This document shows, one piece after another, positions 24,671 through 33,980 of a DNA stretch of 64,000 nt. The notes below the pieces were generated by a model. That model saw only the letters and a list, made by a program, of their open reading frames with translations, made no database searches and was not told the origin of the DNA. Origin of the DNA: Lachnospiraceae bacterium (GTDB lineage Bacteria > Bacillota > Clostridia > Lachnospirales > Lachnospiraceae); contig JAEEND010000013.1 in assembly GCA_016283575.1 (NCBI GenBank), positions 1 through 64,000 on the forward strand, read 5' to 3'. Each line of letters opens with the position of its first letter. The first letter of the stretch is position 1. Both the position numbers and the translations under genes were made by a program.

Positions 24671-25796
24671 ATACCACATCTCCTTCCTCTAAGCCCGCTG
24701 TGATCTCGGCTACAAGCTCGTTCTTTATACCTACGGTGACTTCGCACTTTTCGTGTTTACCACCCATGTCCTTATATACATAAGAAATGCCGCCGCCAAA
24801 TCTTAAAGTGTTGGTAGGTATATAGATACAGTCTTCCTTCTCGCGGGTTATGTATCTTAACACTCCGTTGTCGCCAAAAGAAAGATTATCAGCACCTTCT
24901 ATAGTGAATTCATCATATTTCACTTCGTCGGTATTACGCATTTCTTTTAAATATCTCTCATCTCTGGGAATCAGTTCAGTTTCATAGACCGCACCGTTTA
25001 ACAGTAATTCCGTACGGATCACATTGCGCTGTGCCACCGTTCCGATACTTTCGCAGCGTGCAACAAGTCTTGTTTCGTCAGCTATGGCAATATAGTACTT
25101 ATCTTTAGTTACATACTCACCGGCTCTTGCATCGGCTACTGCAGCCACCACTCCGTCAAAGGGTGCTTTAATGGTACTCTTATTAAGCTTCGAGTTAACC
25201 TGACTTAAATTTCTTTTTAACTCCGGAAGCTTTAAATCATAGCGTTCCTTTGCCTGCCTGAGTTTTAACTCGATGCGCCTTACCTCAGAGTCATAATTTC
25301 CGGCTTCCACACATGCAGCATAGAATTCGCCGGATTCTTTTTCACCGTTTTCAGACATAAACTTGACTCTTTTTTGGGCATCCTTAAGCCTTAGGTTTGC
25401 AATCTCTAAATCGTAATTTAAATTCTTTACTTCATACTCATAGCCTTCGGTCAGATCTTTAATTTCTTTATTTAATGAATCTGCCTGCTCGCGTAAGCCT
25501 TCAGTGTTGATGGTTGCAAGAACATCGCCCTTACTTACTGTATCTCCGAGGCTTACTTTAAACTCCGCAAAGTTTCCTTCACCTTCGAAATAGAGCTGCT
25601 CTATATAAGGCTCCACCCACGCGGTTTTGTAGTCGGAAACTGTCACGGTTCCTCTCTTAACAGCCACCTTTTCAGGCTTATCAAGATCTGATTCGCTTAA
25701 TTCAGTTATGATCACTTCTTCGCTTTTTCCGCAGGCGGCAAGGCTCAACGACATTGCCGTCATAAGAAAAAGAACTCGTACTAATTTCGTTTTCAT
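24657..25796 (-). CDS. Adaptor lipoprotein (HlyD/AcrA-like), second of three
   Basis: 379 residues with a lipoprotein signal (LMTAMSLSLAACGK, lipobox LAAC). The pattern is of a membrane-fusion protein: an N-terminal strand pair, barrel-sandwich (GDTVSKGDVLATINTEGL), a long helical hairpin (about 105-200), the second barrel half (STIKAPFDGVVAAVADARAGEYVTKD), and a C-terminal domain ending GLEEGDVVYVQE. Motif order matches the neighbouring two adaptors while the sequence is clearly diverged, so the three are old paralogs, not recent copies. It is separated from the first adaptor by 13 bp. Confidence 0.9.
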   Translation of the reverse strand: MKTKLVRVLFLMTAMSLSLAACGKSEEVIITELSESDLDKPEKVAVKRGTVTVSDYKTAWVEPYIEQLYFEGEGNFAEFKVSLGDTVSKGDVLATINTEGLREQADSLNKEIKDLTEGYEYEVKNLNYDLEIANLRLKDAQKRVKFMSENGEKESGEFYAACVEAGNYDSEVRRIELKLRQAKERYDLKLPELKRNLSQVNSKLNKSTIKAPFDGVVAAVADARAGEYVTKDKYYIAIADETRLVARCESIGTVAQRNVIRTELLLNGAVYETELIPRDERYLKEMRNTDEVKYDEFTIEGADNLSFGDNGVLRYITREKEDCIYIPTNTLRFGGGISYVYKDMGGKHEKCEVTVGIKNELVAEITAGLEEGDVVYVQE

Positions 25797-25809
25797 TTAC
25801 ACTCCGGAA

Positions 25810-26886
25810 TTACTTTTTTATTGCTACAAGGTCACCCTCTTGAAGGCCTCCCGTTATTTCCGTTACCTGGTCATTCTTAACTCCCACTTCCACATATTTC
25901 ATGGAAAGAGTACCATCCTTAACAAGATATACAAAGGGTCCTCTGTCGGATTCATGAACCGCGGAAGTCTTAACTGCTAATACATTTTCACGCCTTGCGG
26001 TTTCTACGGTGACAACCCCGTCACTGTCTACGGGAATATCAAATTCACCCGTTACCGCAAAATAAAGCTTACCGTCATCTTCAACGGGATTAACCCTTGT
26101 AACTGTAGCATCATAGCTTGTGGACATAACGTGATACTGTATGGGATATTCAACGCTATCTAATACTATGTCCCTGTTCTCGATAACGTCTGTTACAAAA
26201 TAGCTCTTGCTTGTGTCGGATATGGTAAAAATAGTCTGCCCCGTTTTGGAATAAGACTGGGCAGCGCCGTTCATTACATAGGTAATCTGACCTGAGATGG
26301 GAGCGTAAATAGTCCCTTTATTGTAATCTTCACGGGCTTTATTAAGTCTCTCATTAGCTATAAAGATTTCATCTTCAATGGTTTTAATGGAGATATCATA
26401 ATTTTCCGTGATGCTCTTTATCTTTTTTTCGTAGGCCTTTGTATCGTCACTTTTCTTCTTGGTGTAGCCCTCATAGAGAATTCTTGCTTCCTCAAGTTCA
26501 AAATCCTTATTCTCTTTAGCCTGTTTAAGATTCAGGTTAAGTTCTTTTACCTTAAATTCGAGAGAAGCGATTTTGTCACCTGCATCCTTTAAATCAACAG
26601 TGGCAAGTAAATCTCCTTTTTCAACATAATCACCCTTTTTAACAGTGATATCCTGGATAAGGCCGTCATCCATGCCGAAGGATAGATCAACGGTTTCAAG
26701 CGCAGTGAATTTACATTTGAATCGTTCCTCCGCCACCACATCCATCCTGCCTACAACGGTAGTAGCTATCATGTCGCTTTCTTCTTCCGACACAACCTCA
26801 GGCACATATTCAGTTTCGCCTTTGCCGCCGCAGGAAGACATTAACACTAATCCCGCCAAAAGCAGCACACTCAGCTTTTTCTTCAT
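25810..26886 (-). CDS. Adaptor lipoprotein (HlyD/AcrA-like), first of three
   Basis: 358 residues: lipoprotein signal (VLLLAGLVLMSSCGG, lipobox MSSC), barrel-sandwich half (VKKGDYVEKGDLLATVDLKDAGD), helical hairpin about 110-190 rich in Glu/Lys, second half (GTIYAPISGQITYVMNGAAQSYSKTGQ), and a C-terminal domain ending GGLQEGDLVAIKK. It is the first gene of the export operon, starting 18 bp after the purA terminator hairpin with a GAGG ribosome site. No separate promoter fits in that gap, so expression may come from read-through of purA or from a promoter inside the purA 3' end. Confidence 0.9.
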   Translation of the reverse strand: MKKKLSVLLLAGLVLMSSCGGKGETEYVPEVVSEEESDMIATTVVGRMDVVAEERFKCKFTALETVDLSFGMDDGLIQDITVKKGDYVEKGDLLATVDLKDAGDKIASLEFKVKELNLNLKQAKENKDFELEEARILYEGYTKKKSDDTKAYEKKIKSITENYDISIKTIEDEIFIANERLNKAREDYNKGTIYAPISGQITYVMNGAAQSYSKTGQTIFTISDTSKSYFVTDVIENRDIVLDSVEYPIQYHVMSTSYDATVTRVNPVEDDGKLYFAVTGEFDIPVDSDGVVTVETARRENVLAVKTSAVHESDRGPFVYLVKDGTLSMKYVEVGVKNDQVTEITGGLQEGDLVAIKK

Positions 26887-26904
26887 ATATAAAACCTCAA
26901 AAAT

Positions 26905-26934
26905 ACCCCGAACGCAGACTAATGCATTCGGGGT
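26905..26934 (-). terminator. purA: Terminator hairpin after purA
   Basis: ACCCCGAA and TTCGGGGT, with inner GCA/TGC pairing, followed on the minus strand by ATTTTTGAGG. It lies 5 bp past the purA stop and immediately upstream of the first adaptor gene. Confidence 0.75.
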
Positions 26935-26939
26935 TTAAA

Positions 26940-28241
<1,302 letters not shown>

Positions 28242-28261
28242 TTAAACATAATCATAAAAAT

Positions 28262-28281
28262 AGAGGGCGTAAAAACCCTCT
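28262..28281 (-). promoter_or_regulatory. purA: Hairpin in the purA leader, possible attenuator
   Basis: AGAGGG/CCCTCT with an 8-nt loop, followed on the minus strand by ATTTTTATG. It begins about 8 nt after the predicted purA transcription start and about 35 bp before the purA ATG. It could be a leaky terminator controlling purA or simply a leader structure. Confidence 0.4.
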
Positions 28282-28295
28282 GCTCTTACTGTCCG

Positions 28296-28324
28296 ATTAT
28301 ATATGATTTTTCGCGGTATGTAAA
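28296..28324 (-). promoter_or_regulatory. purA: purA promoter
   Basis: -35 TTTACA (28319-28324) and -10 TATAAT (28296-28301), 17 bp apart, on the minus strand. The right arm of the metK terminator hairpin (28305-28319) forms the spacer, so the inverted repeat could also act as an operator. Confidence 0.55.
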
Positions 28325-28340
28325 GATACCGCGAAAAATC
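28305..28340 (-). terminator. metK: metK terminator-like inverted repeat
   Basis: A perfect 15-bp stem (GATTTTTCGCGGTAT / ATACCGCGAAAAATC) with a 6-nt loop, 54 bp past the metK stop. The T-run is inside the stem. It overlaps the purA promoter. Confidence 0.65.
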
Positions 28341-28393
28341 AATAAAAATCAGTTCATTGTATCGTTATCTTTTTAACAGGTCAATAAGCTTTA

Positions 28394-29575
28394 TTATAAA
28401 TATTTCTTAAGTAAATCCACCTTATCCGTATGTTCCCAAGGGACATCGATATCAGTTCTTCCGAAGTGTCCATAAGCTGCTGTCTGCTTGTAGATGGGAC
28501 GTCTTAAATCAAGCATTTTAATAATTCCGGCAGGTCTTAAATCAAAGTTCTCTCTTACAATCTTTGTAAGTTCTGAATCGGAAAGCTTACCGGTTCCAAA
28601 GGTGTCAACCTGTACGGAAGTGGGCTCTGCAACACCGATGGCGTAGGATAACTGAATCTCACATCTGTCAGCAAGTCCTGCTGCCACAATGTTCTTAGCT
28701 ACATAACGAGCTGCATAAGCTGCGGATCTATCAACCTTGGTACAATCCTTACCGGAAAAAGCACCGCCGCCGTGACGAGCATATCCACCGTAGGTATCTA
28801 CAATAATCTTTCTTCCTGTAAGTCCGGCATCACCGTGAGGTCCACCGATTACGAATCTTCCTGTTGGATTAATAAAGAACTTGGTGTTTTCATCGATCAT
28901 ATCTTTGGGAAGCACTTCGTCAAATACATATTTCTTAATATCCTTGTGAATCTGTTCCTGAGTCACGTCTTCGTCGTGCTGAGTGGAAAGTACCACTGCT
29001 TCAAGACGTACGGGCTTATCGTTTTCATCATATTCAACGGATACCTGAGTCTTACCGTCGGGTCTTAGATATTTAAGAGTTCCGTTCTTTCTTACTTCCG
29101 TAAGTTTTCTCGATAACTTGTGAGCAAGGGAAATGGGGTAAGGCATAAGCTCAGGTGTTTCGTTGGTAGCATAACCAAACATCATACCCTGGTCGCCGGC
29201 ACCTGTATCAAGGTCATCCTTCAATGCTCCTTCTTTTGCTTCAAGAGCCTTGTTAACGCCCATGGCAATATCACCGGACTGTTCATCGATAGCCACCATA
29301 ACTGCGCAAGTGTTACCGTCGAAACCGTATTCGGACTTGGTGTATCCGATTTCTTTTACCGTGTCTCGTACAATTGTCTGTATATCCACATATGAGTTGG
29401 TGGTAATTTCGCCGGTAACAAGTACAAATCCTGTACATGTAGCGGTTTCACAAGCCACACGACTCATGGGGTCATGTCTTAAACATTCATCTAAAATAGC
29501 ATCTGAAATGGCATCACATACCTTGTCGGGATGTCCTTCTGTGACTGATTCTGAAGTAAATAATCTCTTTTCCAT
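28394..29575 (-). CDS. metK: S-adenosylmethionine synthetase
   Basis: Makes SAM from methionine and ATP. 393 residues, the standard length. N-terminal [24 protein letters not shown] binds ATP/methionine, [12 protein letters not shown] is the hexapeptide signature loop, and GGGAFSGKD is the second signature. ATG at 29573-29575 with AAAGGA upstream. It is divergent from the HD-GYP gene. No SAM-I riboswitch fits in the 155-bp intergenic region, so control appears to be at the promoter. Confidence 0.98.
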   Translation of the reverse strand: MEKRLFTSESVTEGHPDKVCDAISDAILDECLRHDPMSRVACETATCTGFVLVTGEITTNSYVDIQTIVRDTVKEIGYTKSEYGFDGNTCAVMVAIDEQSGDIAMGVNKALEAKEGALKDDLDTGAGDQGMMFGYATNETPELMPYPISLAHKLSRKLTEVRKNGTLKYLRPDGKTQVSVEYDENDKPVRLEAVVLSTQHDEDVTQEQIHKDIKKYVFDEVLPKDMIDENTKFFINPTGRFVIGGPHGDAGLTGRKIIVDTYGGYARHGGGAFSGKDCTKVDRSAAYAARYVAKNIVAAGLADRCEIQLSYAIGVAEPTSVQVDTFGTGKLSDSELTKIVRENFDLRPAGIIKMLDLRRPIYKQTAAYGHFGRTDIDVPWEHTDKVDLLKKYL

Positions 29576-29612
29576 AATTATCCTTTCTGTTCTGCCTTCA
29601 TGTGACTAATAA

Positions 29613-29641
29613 ACTTTAAATCGAAGGTGCTGTTTTGTCAA
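29613..29641 (-). promoter_or_regulatory. metK: metK promoter
   Basis: Minus strand: perfect -35 TTGACA (29636-29641), 17-bp spacer, -10 TAAAGT (29613-29618), about 38 bp upstream of the metK ATG. Confidence 0.6.
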
Positions 29642-29647
29642 GGATTG

Positions 29648-29676
29648 TTGCGCTTTCGCATTAAAAAATATATAAT
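29648..29676 (+). promoter_or_regulatory. Promoter of the HD-GYP gene
   Basis: -35 TTGCGC (29648-29653), 17-bp spacer and perfect -10 TATAAT (29671-29676). Divergent from the metK promoter, whose -35 starts 7 bp away, so the two may influence each other. Confidence 0.6.
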
Positions 29677-29730
29677 ATTTTGGTAAACGAATAGGCAACA
29701 TAATCTGGGAAAATGAGGGGTATTCTTCAT

Positions 29731-30822
29731 ATGAAACGTCTGAACTCCAAAGATTTACGACCCGGTATGAAAACAGCGGAAGATGTATATACTTACACCA
29801 ATCAGTTGCTGATTCCCAAGGGAACCGTTCTTACCGATAAGTCGATCACAAAGCTTGAATTCTATTCCATTCTTAATGTCCGTGTCGAGGACGATGCTTC
29901 TTTTGACAAGGTTAACAAGGAAAAAGAAAGACAGGCGCTTATCAATAAAGCTTATTCAGAGCGTATCAGAAACTCCGAAGAATTCAAGGAATTTAAATCT
30001 CGCTTCGATAAACTTCTTCCTGAATTTAAGAATATGCTTGACAGCGTTGCTCTTTCCGATAAAGATATCAAGCTGGATGAGCTCTTCACTTTTACTTCCG
30101 GACTCATCCATTCAGAGGCAGGCTTTTTGTCGGTTTTCGATATGCTCCATTGTATGCGTTCCTATGATGATATGACCTATGTTCATAGTCTTAACGTAGC
30201 ACTTATGTGTAACGTCTTCGCCCGCTGGCTCAGAATGGACCCCGAGGAAACCAAAATGGCAACCCTCTGCGGCCTCCTTCATGACATCGGAAAGATTACC
30301 GTTCCCAATGATATCCTGAATAAACCCGCTGCTTTGACGGAGAATGAATATACACTTGTTAAAAAGCATACTCTCGAAGGCTTCAACGTGCTTCGCGGCA
30401 AGAACGTTCCTACCAATATCATGAATTCAGCACTTATGCATCACGAGCGATGCGATGGTTCCGGGTATCCCTTCGGTATCAAGAATGCCAAGATCGATAC
30501 CTATGCTAAGATGGTAGCCATTGTGGATGTTTACGACGCCATGACTTCAGCCAGAATCTATCGTGGTCCATTATGTCCATTTAAGGTTGTCGAGATTTTT
30601 GAACAGGAAGGCTTGCAGAAATACGACACAAGATTCATCATGACCTTCCTTGAAAACATTGTTAACACTTACATGCTTCATCGTGTACGTCTAAGTGACG
30701 GTCGCGAAGGTGATGTGGTATTTATAAATCGTTCCGATCTTGCTCATCCCACCATTAAGACCCCTGACGGATTTGTGGATCTTTCCCTTGAATCCAACGT
30801 CACCATTGAAGCGCTTGTATAA
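29731..30822 (+). CDS. HD-GYP domain protein, probable c-di-GMP phosphodiesterase
   Basis: 363 residues from the ATG at 29731, chosen because AGGGG lies about 10 nt before it; an ATG 18 bp upstream would place that site inside the gene. An N-terminal domain (about 1-55, RLNSKDLRPGMKTAEDVYTY) resembles the leader found before many HD-GYP domains. The HD-GYP domain spans about 120-310: HDIGKITVP gives the metal-binding HD pair, and HHERCDGSGYPFG contains the GYP motif that distinguishes c-di-GMP phosphodiesterases from other HD enzymes. A short PilZ-like or beta tail (RLSDGREGDVVFINRSDL) follows. No membrane segment, so it is cytoplasmic. A bidirectional terminator follows. Confidence 0.93.
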   Translation: MKRLNSKDLRPGMKTAEDVYTYTNQLLIPKGTVLTDKSITKLEFYSILNVRVEDDASFDKVNKEKERQALINKAYSERIRNSEEFKEFKSRFDKLLPEFKNMLDSVALSDKDIKLDELFTFTSGLIHSEAGFLSVFDMLHCMRSYDDMTYVHSLNVALMCNVFARWLRMDPEETKMATLCGLLHDIGKITVPNDILNKPAALTENEYTLVKKHTLEGFNVLRGKNVPTNIMNSALMHHERCDGSGYPFGIKNAKIDTYAKMVAIVDVYDAMTSARIYRGPLCPFKVVEIFEQEGLQKYDTRFIMTFLENIVNTYMLHRVRLSDGREGDVVFINRSDLAHPTIKTPDGFVDLSLESNVTIEALV

Positions 30823-30859
30823 ACATTTATTTAATATAGAAGAAACCCGCATAAAAATA

Positions 30860-30884
30860 ATCCCTCAGATTTGATCTGAGGGAT
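30860..30884. terminator. Bidirectional terminator between HD-GYP gene and murA
   Basis: ATCCCTCAGAT / ATCTGAGGGAT, 11-bp perfect stem with a TTG loop. TTCTTC follows on plus and TTATTTTTA on minus, so it can serve both convergent genes. Confidence 0.85.
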
Positions 30885-30908
30885 TTCTTCGTCATGTGTG
30901 TTTTCTTC

Positions 30909-32201
30909 TCAGCCTACCTTAAGCTTAAATTTTGTAAGCTCTTTTTCGTCGTTTACTACCTGAATGGCAGCTCCGAGACCTGCAAGCTTTTCAGGGAAAT
31001 CTTCATATCCACGCTCTACATAGTGAATATCATCCACGAGAGTATAGCCTTCCGATGCAAGACCTGCAACTACCAAGGCTGCTCCGGCACGTAAATCGGG
31101 AGCTGTAATATTGGCACCCCTGTATTTTTCCACACCTTCGATAATCGCGGTGTTACCTTCTACCTTTATGTTGGCGCCAAGCCTTGTGAGTTCATCTACA
31201 TATCTAAAACGATTTTCAAAAATCGATTCAGTTACAATACTGGTTCCCTCTGCAAGTCCCAATGCAACAACTATCTGAGGCTGCATATCTGTAGGGAATC
31301 CGGGATAAGGCAATGTCTTAACCTGCGTATGTTTAAAAGGCTTCGATGCCACTACTCTTACCGCATCATCAAATTCTTCCACTTCGCATCCGATCTCAAG
31401 AAGCTTTGAAGTGATGGATTCAAGGTGCTTGGGAATTACATTCTTAACAAGTACATCCCCCTTGGTAACTGCTGCTGCCAGCATAAAAGTTCCGGCTTCA
31501 ATCTGATCGGGGATGATTGAATACTTGGCTGCGTGAAGTGACTCAACACCGGTAATACGGATCACATCGGTACCTGCACCTCTTACATGAGCACCCATAC
31601 TGTTTAAGAAGTTGGCAACGTCAACCACATGTGGTTCTTTTGCCGCATTTTCAATATATGTCTGTCCACTTGCAAGTACTGCCGCAAGCATTACATTGAT
31701 GGTGGTTCCCACTGATACAACGTCTAAGTAAATGTGGGTACCTGTAAGACTTTCTGCTTCACATACAAGGCATCCGTTCTCAATCTGAACTGAGGCGCCT
31801 AAAGCATTGAAGCCTTTTATGTGCTGATCCACGGGTCTTGATCCGATATTGCATCCTCCGGGAAGAGCGATTCTGGCATTTTTATATTTACCGAGAAGAG
31901 ATCCTGCAAAATAATAAGAACCTCTTATCTTCTTTAAATCATCATTGTCAAGTTCCGTCTTGTGAACGCCTGCGCCGTTTATTCTGACAGTATGACGATC
32001 AACCTTCTCAACGTATGCGCCGAGCTCTTTTAAAGCATCCATCATTACGTTGGTGTCATATAAATCGGGCACATTTTCAATTTCTACTGTTTCATTGGAA
32101 AGAAGGGCACCGGCGAGGATCCCGAGAGCAGCGTTTTTAGCGCCGCCGATCTCAACTTCGCCTACCAAAGGTGCACCGCCTTTAATAGCATATTCTCTCA
32201 T
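30909..32201 (-). CDS. murA: UDP-N-acetylglucosamine 1-carboxyvinyltransferase
   Basis: Transfers enolpyruvate from PEP to UDP-GlcNAc, the first committed step of peptidoglycan synthesis. 430 residues with two inside-out alpha/beta barrel domains. N-terminal IKGGAPLVGEVEIGGAKNAALGIL holds the conserved Lys/Asn. The flexible loop ALPGGCNIGSRPVDQHIKGF carries the Cys that binds PEP and is the fosfomycin target. GFPTDMQPQ and the C-terminal TAPDLRAGAALVVAGL are standard. Firmicutes often carry two murA copies; which paralog this is cannot be told from one gene. It is preceded by the M23 peptidase gene with an 80-bp gap. Confidence 0.97.
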   Translation of the reverse strand: MREYAIKGGAPLVGEVEIGGAKNAALGILAGALLSNETVEIENVPDLYDTNVMMDALKELGAYVEKVDRHTVRINGAGVHKTELDNDDLKKIRGSYYFAGSLLGKYKNARIALPGGCNIGSRPVDQHIKGFNALGASVQIENGCLVCEAESLTGTHIYLDVVSVGTTINVMLAAVLASGQTYIENAAKEPHVVDVANFLNSMGAHVRGAGTDVIRITGVESLHAAKYSIIPDQIEAGTFMLAAAVTKGDVLVKNVIPKHLESITSKLLEIGCEVEEFDDAVRVVASKPFKHTQVKTLPYPGFPTDMQPQIVVALGLAEGTSIVTESIFENRFRYVDELTRLGANIKVEGNTAIIEGVEKYRGANITAPDLRAGAALVVAGLASEGYTLVDDIHYVERGYEDFPEKLAGLGAAIQVVNDEKELTKFKLKVG

Positions 32202-32281
32202 ATGATTACACCTATCGTGTTTCTGAGTAACATATAATTACTATCACAAATCGCTGCCGTTGTCAAAAATTACAACGATTA

Positions 32282-33865
32282 TTAATTCAGATAGTTCAAA
32301 GGGTTAACGGCCTTGCCGTTAATTCGAATTTCAAAATGTAAGTGAGGTCCCGTGGAAACACCACTGTTACCGCTAAGTGCGATCTTCTCGCCCTGGGATA
32401 CATACTGACCGCTGCGCACCAATATCCTACTCAGATGAGCATATCGTGTCTGCTTTCCGTCGGGATGATTTATAAAGATACAATAACCGTAACCGGACAT
32501 CCATCCTGCATGAGTAACCTGTCCACCACAGGAAGCCCATACGGAAGTACCTACAGGAGTTCCCCAGTCGACACCTAAGTGATAGGATGTCATGCCTCGT
32601 ATTGTTGATTTTCTTCCGCCGAATCCGCTGGTTAAACGTCCGCCCGAAAGAGGCTTGATGTATGTGGGAGGAATCTTAGTTCCCTTTTCAACAATCTTAG
32701 GTACAGCTTCTGCAACTACTTCTTCCATCACCACTTCTGTATCGATCACTTCACTGTCAATGTATGTAATCTTCTGTACCGCTTTATGATAACCGGATGA
32801 AGGATCCTGAAGAGTCACCTCCGTGGTAGTATACCAGTTGTCGTTATATACATATTCAATGGGGGCTTCATAAGTACCCTCGTAATAAACAAGTTCTTCT
32901 CTTCGAACCGAAAGCTCAGGCTTAGGCACTGTGACCACGATCTCATCACCAACTCGAATGATCGAATTGGGTCCGGTGATGTTTTCATTTAAGCTGATGA
33001 GATCATCTATAGTAATTCCCACCTTCTCGGCAATACCGGATAATGTGTCACCGGATACTACCTCATAGATGGTTTTCTGCTCAGTATCCTTGGTTACCTG
33101 TTCAATGGCTGTATCAATATCGGTGATCTGACTCTTGGGAAGATATGACTCAATCACGTCTACATTGTTGGCAAAAGAAACATTTACGATGCCATAATCG
33201 AAATCATCAAAGTTCTTGGAAATATCAGGATTGACACCATTTATTACCGCATCAAAATCTCCGTAGAAGCCTTCACTTGAAAGATAATCACTTGCATACT
33301 TGCCGTCGTCAGCTTCTTTTCTGTTATCGATAACCTTGGGAATAAGTACCGGAAGTTCTCTTGTAGAGTCCACCGTCAAGTCGGCAGAGAAATGCTCCTC
33401 AGTGTCATATCTGTGGATGGAAGCTTCCAGCAGCTCGACAACATTTTCCGCCGTTGACAGGTTAACCATGTAATCGTCAATCTTAACCGTATAAGAATGA
33501 CTCATGGTTTCCGTTACGGATTTTTCAAACTCTTCTATTATATTAGAAACAAGTACGCTGTCGGAAGTGATCCTCCCGAAGAATACGTCCTCACCTACGA
33601 TATCAATGTCCGCATCGATGAGCATGATGGTAGGCTCCGAACCTGCCACTTCACGCCTTGCAGCACAAAGAACCCGGTCAGCGTCGCTTTCACTTGCGAC
33701 TCTTCCCATGGCATTTCCGTTTATTACTATGGTAAATATATTGTCACCAACTTTTCTTACAGGTTCAAAGGACGGCATAAAAAGTATTGCTAAAAACAAT
33801 GCCGCTATCATAACCTGCAGATAAGCGATTCTGCATTTTTTATGAAATCTGGATATTAAAACCAT
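32282..33865 (-). CDS. Membrane-bound M23 metallopeptidase with LysM and G5 domains
   Basis: A 527-residue cell-wall endopeptidase. A basic N-terminus and one hydrophobic helix (about 14-32, LQVMIAALFLAILFMPSF) form a signal anchor. An extracellular N-terminal region follows, then LysM at about 260-310 (YEVVSGDTLSGIAEKVGITIDDLISLN), a G5 domain at about 315-390 (TTTEVTLQDPSSGYHKAVQKI), and an M23 domain at about 415-525. The zinc ligands are visible in HLGVDWG (H and D) and HLHFE (H-x-H). The LysM/G5 parts probably hold the enzyme to peptidoglycan, where it would cut cross-links during growth. Transcribed toward murA; both act on the wall. Confidence 0.94.
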   Translation of the reverse strand: MVLISRFHKKCRIAYLQVMIAALFLAILFMPSFEPVRKVGDNIFTIVINGNAMGRVASESDADRVLCAARREVAGSEPTIMLIDADIDIVGEDVFFGRITSDSVLVSNIIEEFEKSVTETMSHSYTVKIDDYMVNLSTAENVVELLEASIHRYDTEEHFSADLTVDSTRELPVLIPKVIDNRKEADDGKYASDYLSSEGFYGDFDAVINGVNPDISKNFDDFDYGIVNVSFANNVDVIESYLPKSQITDIDTAIEQVTKDTEQKTIYEVVSGDTLSGIAEKVGITIDDLISLNENITGPNSIIRVGDEIVVTVPKPELSVRREELVYYEGTYEAPIEYVYNDNWYTTTEVTLQDPSSGYHKAVQKITYIDSEVIDTEVVMEEVVAEAVPKIVEKGTKIPPTYIKPLSGGRLTSGFGGRKSTIRGMTSYHLGVDWGTPVGTSVWASCGGQVTHAGWMSGYGYCIFINHPDGKQTRYAHLSRILVRSGQYVSQGEKIALSGNSGVSTGPHLHFEIRINGKAVNPLNYLN

Positions 33866-33914
33866 AACCCTCTAATCCTTTTTACTCCTCACATTCTACC
33901 AACAATTAATAAGA

Positions 33915-33943
33915 TTGTAAAGTAAAGGGCAATGTGCTATACT
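33915..33943 (+). promoter_or_regulatory. Promoter of the DinB-like polymerase gene
   Basis: -35 TTGTAA (33915-33920), 17-bp spacer, extended -10 TGC-TATACT (hexamer 33938-33943). Predicted start near 33950. Confidence 0.6.
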
Positions 33944-33950
33944 AAAAACA

Positions 33951-33964
33951 CGTACATTAGTTCG
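33951..33964 (+). promoter_or_regulatory. LexA/SOS-box-like operator at the DinB-like gene
   Basis: CGTACATTAGTTCG differs by one base from the Firmicutes SOS-box form CGAAC-N4-GTTCG and starts at the predicted transcription start, a normal repressor position. It lies 17 bp before the ATG. Confidence 0.55.
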
Positions 33965-33980
33965 TGTATAGGAGGTGCTT

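Noticed and set aside
29576-29712. SAM riboswitch upstream of metK
   Set aside because: Region is short, mostly promoter, and lacks the SAM-I core; none seen.
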